In this document: in pieces, positions 19,783 to 28,134 of the stretch
Layout of the letters: each line of letters begins with the position of its first letter
Position numbering within the stretch: the stretch's first letter is position 1
Source: a virus
Direction: 5' to 3' (one strand)
Length of the DNA stretch: 36,875 nucleotides
IMG/VR virus record: IMGVR_UViG_3300042896_000357
Coordinates: 1-36,875 of that record
The notes under the pieces: generated by a model
What the model was told of the DNA's origin: nothing
The model's input: only the letters and a program-made list of their open reading frames with translations
Database searches by the model: none
Program-made: the position numbers and the translations under genes

Positions 19783-20888
19783 AATTCTTCAATGTTAACG
19801 AGCCTGCTATATTCGAATTTACTTCCGATGAGGATTTAGGCGTAAACCCAAACGACCTCGTAGCGGATTTGGAAATGAAATCTTTGTACACGCAAAGACG
19901 CTACGCCGTTAAAAATATCTTACCAAAGTATGAAAGCGGGGTATTTAGAATTGACGTATCGGGGTATTTAAAAGCCTTGCTTATTGATAATTTTGGCTTC
20001 GACTTCAATTCGACAAATAAGCAGTACACTATTGAGCAGTTTACTATTGGCGTATCGGTAAGAGCCGAAAATGGGGCGGACATTTTCGCCGACGAGTTCG
20101 TATTTGATAGCGGTTATATTTTTGACACTACTTTTATATTTGCCGAACAAACGCCAAGCGATACCGAGATAGACGCAGACGGCTTTTACCCAACTTTAGG
20201 GATTAGCCAAATAAGTGAGGCGGTTAAAATCCAAAAAGACGTAACGAAAATAAACCACATGAGCCCAAAATATATCGAGTTCGCAGAGGACTTCGATAAC
20301 ACTTTGAGTTTATTTGTTGGTGAGCTCGTAACTGCTCCAGGTTCTACGGTTTCAGTCGGAGGAGTTACTTCACCAATTCCCGTAATTATCGGAGTAGCTA
20401 CCGTGCCAATTTTAGACACGCAAATAGCTTCAATGGTATTACCCGCTTTGATAACAACCTCTTTAAATAATCCTTTAATACCCGTTTACGGCATTAAATA
20501 CAAAGCGGAGGACTGCGAGGATACTTTACAATTTAGATACTTTACAAGCTATGGAGGATACTGTTATTTTTTTACACAAGCCGAAGCCCAAACAGGCAAC
20601 AGGGGTAAAACGGAATTTATCAATAATAACTTTTACAATCAACAAGATAACCAAAGTTCGAGATTGCAACGTGAGGGAAACTTCACCCAACAAATGAGCT
20701 TAACCGGTACAAAGCAAATTGAGTTAAAAGAAACCTTTCTGGAATTGTTGCGCTCTCCGAAAATTGAAGTACTTTTACCAAGCGGATTTCGTGAGTGTGA
20801 AGTATCCGGCTCTTTCAATTTAAGAAAGTTTGACTTTGAATACACGCTAACCGTAAATATTGCAAACGAAAACGGAATTTCATTATGA
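19752..20888 (+). CDS. Large tail-type structural protein (378 aa)
   Basis: The protein has 378 residues and is beta-rich. It opens MAITFQKQPLKFFNVNEPAI, with FEFTSDEDLG and an FRIDVSGYLKALL stretch. The middle is Thr/Val/Pro-rich (VSVGGVTSPIPVIIGVATV). The C-terminal part (ECEVSGSFNLRKFDFEYTLT) resembles tail proteins of Bacteroidota phages. It precedes a 759-residue tail-type protein and the tape measure. It overlaps the previous gene by 31 nt and a 25-residue frame by 4 nt. The precise role (tube, distal tail or baseplate hub) is not resolved. Confidence 0.5.
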   Translation: MAITFQKQPLKFFNVNEPAIFEFTSDEDLGVNPNDLVADLEMKSLYTQRRYAVKNILPKYESGVFRIDVSGYLKALLIDNFGFDFNSTNKQYTIEQFTIGVSVRAENGADIFADEFVFDSGYIFDTTFIFAEQTPSDTEIDADGFYPTLGISQISEAVKIQKDVTKINHMSPKYIEFAEDFDNTLSLFVGELVTAPGSTVSVGGVTSPIPVIIGVATVPILDTQIASMVLPALITTSLNNPLIPVYGIKYKAEDCEDTLQFRYFTSYGGYCYFFTQAEAQTGNRGKTEFINNNFYNQQDNQSSRLQREGNFTQQMSLTGTKQIELKETFLELLRSPKIEVLLPSGFRECEVSGSFNLRKFDFEYTLTVNIANENGISL

Positions 20889-20962
20889 TAGCATTGATTT
20901 ACATAGCCCTCAGTTATATAGTGGCTAACGTAGTGACGGATAGACTAAACAGAGACAAATGA
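20885..20962 (+). CDS. Membrane microprotein (25 aa) between tail genes
   Basis: A 25-codon frame (MIALIYIALSYIVANVVTDR) begins in the stop of the preceding gene (ATGA) and ends overlapping the next ATG (ATGA). It consists of one hydrophobic helix with a charged end. The exact two-sided coupling is either a real microprotein or a translational relay that lets ribosomes reach the large downstream gene. Confidence 0.45.
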   Translation: MIALIYIALSYIVANVVTDRLNRDK

Positions 20963-23238
20963 TTGAAATATTCCGCAAAGGCTTTCGCCTCGATATTAAC
21001 CCGACGCAGGTTATTACCTTCAAGAAGTCGCAAAACTTAAATGGTATTCAAGATAGGTACGCCTACTCGAACACTATCTCTTTGGATAAAACCGCCAACA
21101 ATAAAAAGCTTTTGGAGTTGTTCGATTTGCCTACTAACAAAGTAGCGAGTTTAATGAATGGCTACACCGTTGACGTTGTTTTAAACGGCTCAATTCAATT
21201 ACGAAATCAAACGCTTAAGATTCAAAAGGAAACACTTGAAAAGATTGATACCTATTTGCTTTATAGCGATAACGCTCTTGTGGTAAAACTCAAAGAACAG
21301 TATATAAATGCAATTGCTTCAAGCTTTTTATACAAAAAAGACATTAACGAATTTTTCAATAAAAGTGAGGATATAACTTCCCGAACTGCTTTCGTAGAAA
21401 CACAAGAAAATAGCGGGCTTTACGTTATTGAGGAAATGCCAATTTTAATTCAGTTGCAAGAACTGCTTAAAATGGTTTTTGTATCAAACGGTTACACAGT
21501 TTACGGCGACTTCTTTGTAGCTGATAACGACGTGAGCGAGTACTATGTAGCTCCAAACAAAGGAGTGTATCAAATATACGAAACAGGATTAGGCTTTGCG
21601 CCTACTTTCGACGCAAACCTCACAGCTTTCGACTTCTTAAACCAAACCTTAGCTTTTTTCAATTGTTATGCCGAAGTAGACGACACCTACAGAACATTAA
21701 TAATCAATAAGTGGACTAACATCGAAGAGTACAAAAGTAATTACGTTGATTATTCAAAGTATTTCGTAAATTATTCAGATTATACCTTTCAAAGCAAATT
21801 AGCAAAGCGTAACGAATTGACGTACTCGGATTCCGGGACGCTATTTAATTCCTTTTTTAATAACAACCTATCTAGCCAAGAAAAAGCGACTTACCTTTCA
21901 AGTGCTTTTGGTGCAGGTAGCTTGCTAACATTTGACGATTCAGAGATTCAAGACGATTTAACTATACCGCTAAGAGCTAATAACGAAATTGGTGAAACTT
22001 CCGCAGTGCGTATTTTCAAAATAAGCCCTGCAAAATTAGATTTAAAGGTTTATGTAGGTGGAGTAGCTACGAACGCTTCAAATTATAAAGCGGTTTCAGT
22101 CAGTATGCTGAACGTTTATAATGACTTTCACAAAGATTATACGGATTTTATTTTAACGCCTCTCGTGACTAATATTGTATTTCGATACGATGCTATTTTA
22201 GCTGCGACTTTCTCGCTTACTAAGGTATTTTTTGTTGAGCAGTTGAGTAGTTATTGGATCCCTTTAGAACTTAACTTCTCAACAAAAAAAGACCAAATTA
22301 GCATTAAAGCAATGCTCGTTAAAAAGCGTAAAGTTGCAAGCCCTTTACTGAATAATTTCAATTCAATACTTCTAAACTTCAAAGAGAAAGCAGTATTTCC
22401 GCTTGAATACCTATTTAGTATGTACCCAATACCTCCGAACGAATACGCTTGGGACGTTATTATTTTTAAAAGCTACAATCAAGACCTAAACAGGCTTTTC
22501 GTTAACGACGTGCTTGTTCCTGCTGCAACACTTCCCCAGGCGTTTGCAATTGCCGACCTTGTGAGCATAAAGATTGAAGCCAACAAAGCAGGCGATACAC
22601 AACCCGATTTTAATACCGACTCGCTCTATATCCAAGCAATCGACACTAACGGAGGGGTATCGAACGAAGCCTATATAAATATTAAACATAGTGGAGTGGC
22701 AAGCTACGAAAGTAATTTTATACAACTTGAGGACATGAGCTATGCGAGAGATAATTTTGACGACGGGGATTTAAACTTTATGCCATTAAATTACATATTA
22801 GGTTTAAAGCCAAACTTAAACGATACGGTTACAAGTGTTGCTCAGACTATTAGCGGAACCGCTCCAGACGACAGTTACAATCTAGTGCAAACGACAGAGA
22901 CTTACACTAACGTAAATATGATAATCGAACCATTTACTATACGTTTGCGCACAGCCAATAGAGGAATAGGTAAGGCGAGAGCAAAAGCCCAAATAACTGT
23001 ATATGATGGCGTGACTAGATTCCAATTATACGAGGTTAATAGCTCAAATAATACAGACACGACTTTTAATATACCTAAATTAACTAAAATGTTCCCAAGT
23101 TTACCCGTGGGCCGAAAGCTAAGAATGTTTATTTATTTTGCTTTCGATAACGTTAGGGGCTCTAACTCAGGGAGTATGGACGTGGAAACAATAGTAAGCG
23201 GGGTTAAAGTAGCAATATCAACAAGTAAAACATTATAA
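20959..23238 (+). CDS. Large tail tip/baseplate-type protein (759 aa)
   Basis: The protein has 759 residues. The N-terminal region (MIEIFRKGFRLDINPTQVIT, then YAYSNTISLDKTANNKKLL) looks like the opening domain of baseplate or tail-tip proteins. The middle (about 200-300) resembles tail-hub beta domains (TAFDFLNQTLAFFNCYAEVD). The last third is Asn/Asp/Thr-rich and Ig-like (TFNIPKLTKMFPSLPVGRKL). It lies directly upstream of the tape measure with a 1-nt gap. It is a probable virion protein at the tail end; the domain assignment is by eye only. Confidence 0.55.
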   Translation: MIEIFRKGFRLDINPTQVITFKKSQNLNGIQDRYAYSNTISLDKTANNKKLLELFDLPTNKVASLMNGYTVDVVLNGSIQLRNQTLKIQKETLEKIDTYLLYSDNALVVKLKEQYINAIASSFLYKKDINEFFNKSEDITSRTAFVETQENSGLYVIEEMPILIQLQELLKMVFVSNGYTVYGDFFVADNDVSEYYVAPNKGVYQIYETGLGFAPTFDANLTAFDFLNQTLAFFNCYAEVDDTYRTLIINKWTNIEEYKSNYVDYSKYFVNYSDYTFQSKLAKRNELTYSDSGTLFNSFFNNNLSSQEKATYLSSAFGAGSLLTFDDSEIQDDLTIPLRANNEIGETSAVRIFKISPAKLDLKVYVGGVATNASNYKAVSVSMLNVYNDFHKDYTDFILTPLVTNIVFRYDAILAATFSLTKVFFVEQLSSYWIPLELNFSTKKDQISIKAMLVKKRKVASPLLNNFNSILLNFKEKAVFPLEYLFSMYPIPPNEYAWDVIIFKSYNQDLNRLFVNDVLVPAATLPQAFAIADLVSIKIEANKAGDTQPDFNTDSLYIQAIDTNGGVSNEAYINIKHSGVASYESNFIQLEDMSYARDNFDDGDLNFMPLNYILGLKPNLNDTVTSVAQTISGTAPDDSYNLVQTTETYTNVNMIIEPFTIRLRTANRGIGKARAKAQITVYDGVTRFQLYEVNSSNNTDTTFNIPKLTKMFPSLPVGRKLRMFIYFAFDNVRGSNSGSMDVETIVSGVKVAISTSKTL

Positions 23239-23239
23239 A

Positions 23240-25900
23240 ATGGCTGAGGAAATAATAATCGGGAAATTAATAATCGACACGAGCGACCTTGAAAGCTCTA
23301 TGGCTTCCTCCAAGAAAGCTATTGTCGATTTAGAGAACGAACAAAAGAAATTAAAAAAAGATACCGAAGGGTTAACCTCCGCAAACGAGGACCAGCTACA
23401 AAGCTTTGTCGATAACGAGCTTGAACTTAAGAAGCTAAAATCGGAATACGCAGCGAACCAAAAAAGCGTTTTGGATTTAACCAAAGCCCAAACGGGGCTC
23501 GATGCTGCTTTGAATACGAACGTTAAAACCCAAGCTCAAGCGATAGCAAATACCAAAGAGTTAACCGCTGCGAGGAAACAAATCGATGCTTCAACAGTTG
23601 ACGGAGCGAAAGCGATTGCAGACATTAACTCAAAGATTGATAAAAATAATAATTTCGTAAAGGAGAACTCAAGCCAACAAGAGAAAGCCGCAACGATAAC
23701 AGGAAACTATCGTCAAAAGATATTTGAGTTAGGAAATTCCTTCGGAGGTACTTCGGGGCAAGTTGTCGGATTTGTGCAACGTGGACGTGAAATTATAGGC
23801 AGCATAGGTGAAGTAAATACTCTCGTTACTAACTCCGCTAAAAATATAGTTGGTTTTGGGAATGCTTCTAAAATGGCTTCGGTGCAAGCCGCCACTTTGG
23901 CGACTTCGGAGACAGCCGTCGGAGCAGCTACGGAAGTCGCAGCAGCGGGAACAAACACGGCAACGAAATCGACTTGGCTTTTAAACGTTGCAGTTGGTAC
24001 TTTGCTTTTACCTATTACGGCTATTATCGCAGCGGGATTAATCCTCTATTCGGTTTTTAGTTCGTTCCAGCCCGTTGTTGATAAAGTCGAACAGGGCTTT
24101 GCAGCGTTGCAAGCCGTTTTTAATGTTATTAAAAATACAATCCTTGCCTTGCTAACAGGGGCGAAGAATTTAAAAGAAGCCTTTAGCGGGTTAGGTGGCT
24201 CAATGGCTACAGCCGCAAAAGAAGCCGCAGCACTTACCAAAGCACAGCAAGACCTTGAGGACGTTATGAAGTCTCAAGAGGTTACAACGGCACGAAACAG
24301 GGCGGAAATAAACAAGCTTAACGTCGCACTTAAGAATAGAACTTTGAGCGAGCAAGAGCGTCTTAAAATATCCGATGAGATAATAAGCAAAGAGCAAGCC
24401 GATTTTAAACAAAGAAAGGCTATTGTAGACCAAGAAGTACTTTTGGCCCGCAGAGCGATTGCAAACAAAGCGCAATTTACCGAGCAAGAGAAAAAACAAT
24501 TAAAAGAAACGGGAGACGCTACGAAGGAATTAGCTGAAAGCCGAGGAGGGAACTACGATAAAGAGTTTGACGCTTTGAACAAAGCCCGCCTAAAAGCTAT
24601 CGCCTTAGAAGACGAAAGTACGGTTAATTTAGAAAAGACTTACAGCCGTAGAGATAAAATCGAAGACGACGCAAAGAGCAAAGCGGAGAAACGCCAAGCA
24701 GACGCACAAGCATCGAACGAGAAAGCCACTCAAAGCAATTTGAAAAATGCTCAAAATAGAATTGATATTTTGAAAGCTGAGGGCGAAGCTCGAAACCTTG
24801 ACGCCTCGGAGCGTATCGCTTTAGCACAAAAAATATTTGATGCTGAGAACGCTCTTGCGCAAAAAAGCTCTAGTGGTTCAGACCTCCAAAAACAATTGTT
24901 GCAAAATAGGCAAAACCTATCGAGCGCAATTCTGGAAATAACCGACGAGCAAATAAGCAAAGAAGCCGAAGCCCAGAAAGCATCTATCGAACAAACCAAA
25001 GCGATAAACGCCGAGCTTTACGATTCACAGAGCCAAAGCGCAAACGACCTTGCTACGGCGCAATTAATGCTTTTGAATAAGAAAGTACTTAGCGAGAAAG
25101 ATTACGCAAACGAGGTTATTAAAATCAATCAAATTAAAAACGAAAGCTTAACAGCTATTCAAACTAATTTTGACGAAGCGGAGAAAATAAGAAGAGAAAC
25201 GGAAACGGCAAACGCTAAGATCCTCGACGACTTACAATTTCAAATACGCCTCCAGGATATACAGGACCGAGACGCAACGGAGCAAGAAATAAAAAGGGCT
25301 TTACTTGAAGAGAACTATTCGCAAGAGCTTGCACTACTTGACGAGAATTTAGCAGCTAAGAAACTAAGTGAAGAGGCTTATAGGGCTGCAATCTCTTTGG
25401 CAGACAAAAAGTACGCAGCAGCTACGAAGTCAATAGACAAACAAGTAAACGCCCAAAAGCGAGCAGAGACAGAGCGAACAGTAGCTAACGGATTAGCCGC
25501 TGCCGGTGAACTCTTCGAGGGCAGTAAAGCGGTGGCGGTTGCCTCAGCTCTTTTTAATACTTACCAAGGTATAACGGCAGAACTTTCAACTAAAGCGGTT
25601 ACGCCTTATGAAATAGGTTTAAAAGTGGCTAACGTTGCCTTTGTAGCCGCTGCGGGATTTGCTGCGGTTAAGAATATACTTAAAACCGACAAAGGCAGTA
25701 GCTCCGTTGACGCTTCGAGCGCAAAGCCTCAAACCACTACGGGGTCGGGTTCGTTCGTTAATACGGCACAGACTGAAACCGTGGCACGTGTGAGCGATAC
25801 GCCACAACAACAAAATACAATCGTAACGCCTCCCGTCTTAGTTGTAGAGACTTTGCAAGAGGTTACAAATAATTTAGCAATAAAGCTTGCGAGTGGATAA
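23240..25900 (+). CDS. Tail tape measure protein
   Basis: The protein has 886 residues. Residues about 10-150 and 330-760 are long Ala/Lys/Glu/Gln-rich coiled-coil helices (DLENEQKKLKKDTEGL, EAEAQKASIEQTKAINAELY). A hydrophobic region near 247-275 (TLLLPITAIIAAGLILYSVF) and a second near 790-815 match the membrane-active segments usual in tape measure proteins. It sets tail length and may help DNA cross the inner membrane. By the rule of thumb of about 1.5 angstrom per residue, a tail of roughly 130 nm would be expected. Its length indicates a long-tailed phage (siphovirus-like; no sheath gene was recognised). Confidence 0.88.
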   Translation: MAEEIIIGKLIIDTSDLESSMASSKKAIVDLENEQKKLKKDTEGLTSANEDQLQSFVDNELELKKLKSEYAANQKSVLDLTKAQTGLDAALNTNVKTQAQAIANTKELTAARKQIDASTVDGAKAIADINSKIDKNNNFVKENSSQQEKAATITGNYRQKIFELGNSFGGTSGQVVGFVQRGREIIGSIGEVNTLVTNSAKNIVGFGNASKMASVQAATLATSETAVGAATEVAAAGTNTATKSTWLLNVAVGTLLLPITAIIAAGLILYSVFSSFQPVVDKVEQGFAALQAVFNVIKNTILALLTGAKNLKEAFSGLGGSMATAAKEAAALTKAQQDLEDVMKSQEVTTARNRAEINKLNVALKNRTLSEQERLKISDEIISKEQADFKQRKAIVDQEVLLARRAIANKAQFTEQEKKQLKETGDATKELAESRGGNYDKEFDALNKARLKAIALEDESTVNLEKTYSRRDKIEDDAKSKAEKRQADAQASNEKATQSNLKNAQNRIDILKAEGEARNLDASERIALAQKIFDAENALAQKSSSGSDLQKQLLQNRQNLSSAILEITDEQISKEAEAQKASIEQTKAINAELYDSQSQSANDLATAQLMLLNKKVLSEKDYANEVIKINQIKNESLTAIQTNFDEAEKIRRETETANAKILDDLQFQIRLQDIQDRDATEQEIKRALLEENYSQELALLDENLAAKKLSEEAYRAAISLADKKYAAATKSIDKQVNAQKRAETERTVANGLAAAGELFEGSKAVAVASALFNTYQGITAELSTKAVTPYEIGLKVANVAFVAAAGFAAVKNILKTDKGSSSVDASSAKPQTTTGSGSFVNTAQTETVARVSDTPQQQNTIVTPPVLVVETLQEVTNNLAIKLASG

Positions 25901-25964
25901 AATTTGTTGTACGTTTGCCTATCTTCTATTTTGTTATTCTTATTTCATGGTTTTTGGATTTGGG

Positions 25965-25996
25965 AAACCCGTTATTAATTTAGCGGGTTTTTTTTT
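25965..25996 (+). terminator. Terminator 1 flanking the moron (31-bp direct repeat with 26817-26847)
   Basis: AAACCCGTTA (25965-25974) pairs with TAGCGGGTTT (25981-25990) around TTAATT, followed by six more Ts. 25965-25995 is identical to 26817-26847. It ends the first late operon after the tape measure gene. Confidence 0.9.
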
Positions 25997-26016
25997 GTTT
26001 AAAAATACAGGTAAAA

Positions 26017-26051
26017 ATATTTTTTATATAGAAAAAAGTTTTATATCTTTG
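26017..26051 (+). promoter_or_regulatory. Early-class promoter of the moron
   Basis: ATATTTTTTATATA (26017-26030), 13 nt, TATCTTTG (26044-26051), 17 nt before ATG 26069. An early-class promoter here means the two moron genes can be expressed independently of the surrounding late operons. Confidence 0.8.
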
Positions 26052-26068
26052 GTAAAAATTAATAAGAT

Positions 26069-26593
26069 ATGGCAAAAACTAAAGAGGAACTAAAAGAGTA
26101 TCTACGTTTATACTATCAGGCAAATAAAGATAAAATAAAATTATCAACCAAGGTGAACGAAAGTAAACGTAGAGAAGACCCCGAGGTAAGAGCAAAAGAA
26201 CTAAAAAGATCTCGTGAGAAACAGAAAAACTACTACCTTAATAACACTGAAAAGTGTAAAGCGCGAGATAAAGCGTGGAGATTAAGAAACCCCGAAAAAG
26301 CAAAACTAAAAGAAGCGGAGTATCGACTAAAGCACAGAGATGTAAGGCTTATTGCGAGTAGGGAATACCACGGTAAATTCAAAGAAGCTATAAACGCAAA
26401 AAATAGAGAAAAATATGCGTCTGATTACGGGGAAGTAAGGACTAAACAACAAAATAGATCTAAGAAGAAAGCAGCCACCTTGACGGACGGGTATATTTTA
26501 AATCAACTAACTAGTAAAGGCTTCCCAAAAGAGAGTATTACAAAAGAATTAATAGATGTAAAAAGAATAATTATAAAAACAAAAAGACTATGA
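26069..26593 (+). CDS. Highly basic moron protein with Lys/Arg/Asn-Pro-Glu-Lys repeats (174 aa)
   Basis: The protein has 174 residues and is extremely Lys/Arg-rich. Two imperfect repeats (YYQANKDKIK and YYLNNTEKCKARDKAWRLRNPEKAK) are of the kind seen as helical leader segments in phage HNH-type proteins, but no HNH motif is present. The C-terminal module (TLTDGYILNQL followed by ITKELIDVKRIIIKTKRL) is a widespread phage tail-piece that usually precedes a small partner gene, as here. It probably binds nucleic acid. It is expressed from its own early-class promoter and overlaps the partner by 4 nt. It could be an endonuclease derivative or a regulator. Confidence 0.6.
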   Translation: MAKTKEELKEYLRLYYQANKDKIKLSTKVNESKRREDPEVRAKELKRSREKQKNYYLNNTEKCKARDKAWRLRNPEKAKLKEAEYRLKHRDVRLIASREYHGKFKEAINAKNREKYASDYGEVRTKQQNRSKKKAATLTDGYILNQLTSKGFPKESITKELIDVKRIIIKTKRL

Positions 26594-26799
26594 AAAACAT
26601 TGAAGATTTAAGAACCGATTTATTGAGCAATTACGAAAAAACTAAAACTGGTGAAATTTCAATCGGATTAGCTAAGGAGCTTTCAAACTCTGCGGGGAAA
26701 ATAATTGCAACGGTTAAGGCGCAATTAGAGTACAACAAGTACGTAGGCAACACAAGCGAAATACCTTTTATGAAAGTAGCCCCGCACGAAAAAGAATAA
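26590..26799 (+). CDS. Small moron partner protein (69 aa)
   Basis: The protein has 69 residues (MKNIEDLRTDLLSNYEKTKT, then LAKELSNSAGKIIATVKAQL and a short tail ending in EIPFMKVAP). This helical pattern is a recurring small phage protein found downstream of proteins ending in the ITxELIxxKRxxIKxKR module, so the pair appears to be a conserved unit. The function is unknown. It ends 17 nt before terminator 2. Confidence 0.6.
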   Translation: MKNIEDLRTDLLSNYEKTKTGEISIGLAKELSNSAGKIIATVKAQLEYNKYVGNTSEIPFMKVAPHEKE

Positions 26800-26816
26800 T
26801 TTACAAACAAAAGCAA

Positions 26817-26847
26817 AAACCCGTTATTAATTTAGCGGGTTTTTTTT
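26817..26847 (+). terminator. Terminator 2 flanking the moron
   Basis: A perfect 31-bp copy of 25965-25995: stem AAACCCGTTA/TAGCGGGTTT, loop TTAATT, then Ts. It closes the moron transcript just before the head-operon promoter. Confidence 0.9.
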
Positions 26848-26901
26848 ATGGCTAAAAACTACGTATAACTTTTTTCTATGTCAAAAATAATATTAATAAA
26901 G

Positions 26902-26935
26902 TTTGTTTATTATTCAATTAATTTATTTACATTTG
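26902..26935 (+). promoter_or_regulatory. Late-class promoter for the head/tail-fibre/lysis operon
   Basis: TTTGTTTAT (26902-26910), 17 nt, TACATTTG (26928-26935): the same -33 word, spacer and -7 form as the terminase promoter at 15747. ATG 26940 lies 4 nt after the -7 box, so the transcript would be leaderless or the real first start lies further in. Confidence 0.7.
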
Positions 26936-26939
26936 CTTT

Positions 26940-27179
26940 ATGATAGATTTTATCAATGCATTGACAAAGAGCATAAACGGCAAACATACACAAGAATCAC
27001 GGCGACGTGCTGAGATATGCGCAAACTGCCCACTTAAAGAAAAACGTTTCTATGCTGATTTTGTCAATGCTGAGGTAAAAGATGTTCAAGGGTACGTTTG
27101 CACTTTATGCGACTGCCCAATAGCAACTAAGGTATTTGCAACCGAACCACAAAACATCTGTAAAGAATGGTCGAAATAA
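26940..27179 (+). CDS. Small cysteine-rich (zinc-ribbon-like) protein (79 aa)
   Basis: The protein has 79 residues. Two Cys clusters (ICANCPL and VCTLCDCPI) plus a late Cys (ICKEWS) suggest a small zinc-binding fold. Similar 70-90-residue proteins with CxxCPL...CxxC patterns are common in phages of Bacteroidota, without a known function. It is the first gene of the head operon and overlaps the protease gene by 13 nt. An in-frame Met at codon 1 falls almost on the expected transcription start. Confidence 0.6.
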   Translation: MIDFINALTKSINGKHTQESRRRAEICANCPLKEKRFYADFVNAEVKDVQGYVCTLCDCPIATKVFATEPQNICKEWSK

Positions 27180-27658
27180 ACGTTATCGGAGGCTTTAATG
27201 CCGACTTAGAAAACAAGTTCAACAAAGATATAAAAGCCGTTAAACCTAACGAAAAGCTTTTAATCAATATAACTTCTCACGGTGGAGACGTTGAAGTTCT
27301 TAAAAGAATGACAGCATCGATTTTAGCCTTGAAAAATAAAGGCGTTGAGGTTATTACCTTTGTTCCCGATTACGCAGAAAGCGCAGGTTTTTTCCTGTTC
27401 CTTTTAGGCGACCACAGAGAGATTGCAGCAAAAGCCTCAGTACACTACCACGCTCCGAGAGTAGAGCTTGGAATGGGTTTTATTGGTACGAAAAACAATC
27501 TTACCGAAGTGCTCCAAGACTTGACAGACTACCAAGACTTCACAAATCAAATATTCAGATCATCGTGCGACATTAATGACGACCTTTTTTCTTTAATTGA
27601 AAATAGTGAGTTGCCAATGAATAGAGCGCACCTCGTTTCCTTAGGAATTATTAACTAA
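27167..27658 (+). CDS. ClpP-like prohead protease
   Basis: The protein has 163 residues with a ClpP/crotonase-type fold. Oxyanion-hole-like SHGGD (37-41) follows LLINIT; the catalytic Ser72 sits in YAESAGF and His95 in VHYHAP; a TNQIF helix and NRAHLVSLGII match the C-terminal helices of phage ClpP-like proteases. In phages it matures the head by cleaving the scaffold and capsid N-terminus. It lies directly before the scaffold-like and capsid genes, the standard protease-scaffold-capsid order. The start at 27167 overlaps the preceding gene. Confidence 0.88.
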   Translation: MVEINVIGGFNADLENKFNKDIKAVKPNEKLLINITSHGGDVEVLKRMTASILALKNKGVEVITFVPDYAESAGFFLFLLGDHREIAAKASVHYHAPRVELGMGFIGTKNNLTEVLQDLTDYQDFTNQIFRSSCDINDDLFSLIENSELPMNRAHLVSLGIIN

Positions 27659-27672
27659 TTTATATAAATCAA

Positions 27673-28134
27673 ATGAAAATCAAAAACGTTTTTTTAGCGT
27701 CGTTACTTTCCAAAATGGGGGTCGAAGCGAAAGCGGAGTTAGTCATAGATGATTCCAACGGAGTTACTTTGACATTTCCGGACATCTCGGATATTGCCGA
27801 GATAGCAGAAGGGGTCGCAGTTGATGCGCCAGACGGCACTTACGTAATTGCAAACGGTGAGGACGTTTGGACTCTTGTAGTTCTTGCGGGTGCTATCGTT
27901 AGCGCAACTATGGAAGCTCCTGCGGTTGCTGAGGCAGTAGCCACAGAATTAGAAGCTGAAACTCAAGCAGTTTTAGAAGCAATTACTGAACAAGTGGTGG
28001 CTTTGAAAGCTTCTAACGTTAACTTAGTTGCAGAAATGGCAGACCTTAAAAAATCATTAAAGCATGATGTAGAGGCTCCAGTCGTAACCCCAACGGCAAA
28101 CACAAAAGTACCAACCTTTAAAATGATCGGATAA
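27673..28134 (+). CDS. Putative scaffolding protein (153 aa)
   Basis: The protein has 153 residues. A C-terminal Ala/Glu/Val-rich coiled coil (about 88-130: VATELEAETQAVLEAITEQV, MADLKKSL) is preceded by a small beta-rich domain (VTLTFPDISDIAEIAEG). It lies between the prohead protease and the major capsid protein, with its stop overlapping the capsid ATG (TAATG). Helical character, acidity and position are those of head scaffolds or of the scaffold-like delta domain of HK97-type capsids. It is not matched to a specific family. Confidence 0.65.
   Translation: MKIKNVFLASLLSKMGVEAKAELVIDDSNGVTLTFPDISDIAEIAEGVAVDAPDGTYVIANGEDVWTLVVLAGAIVSATMEAPAVAEAVATELEAETQAVLEAITEQVVALKASNVNLVAEMADLKKSLKHDVEAPVVTPTANTKVPTFKMIG

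Noticed and set aside
25887-26093. 68-residue open frame after the tape measure gene
   Set aside because: It crosses a strong terminator and the moron promoter, and overlaps the true moron gene start.
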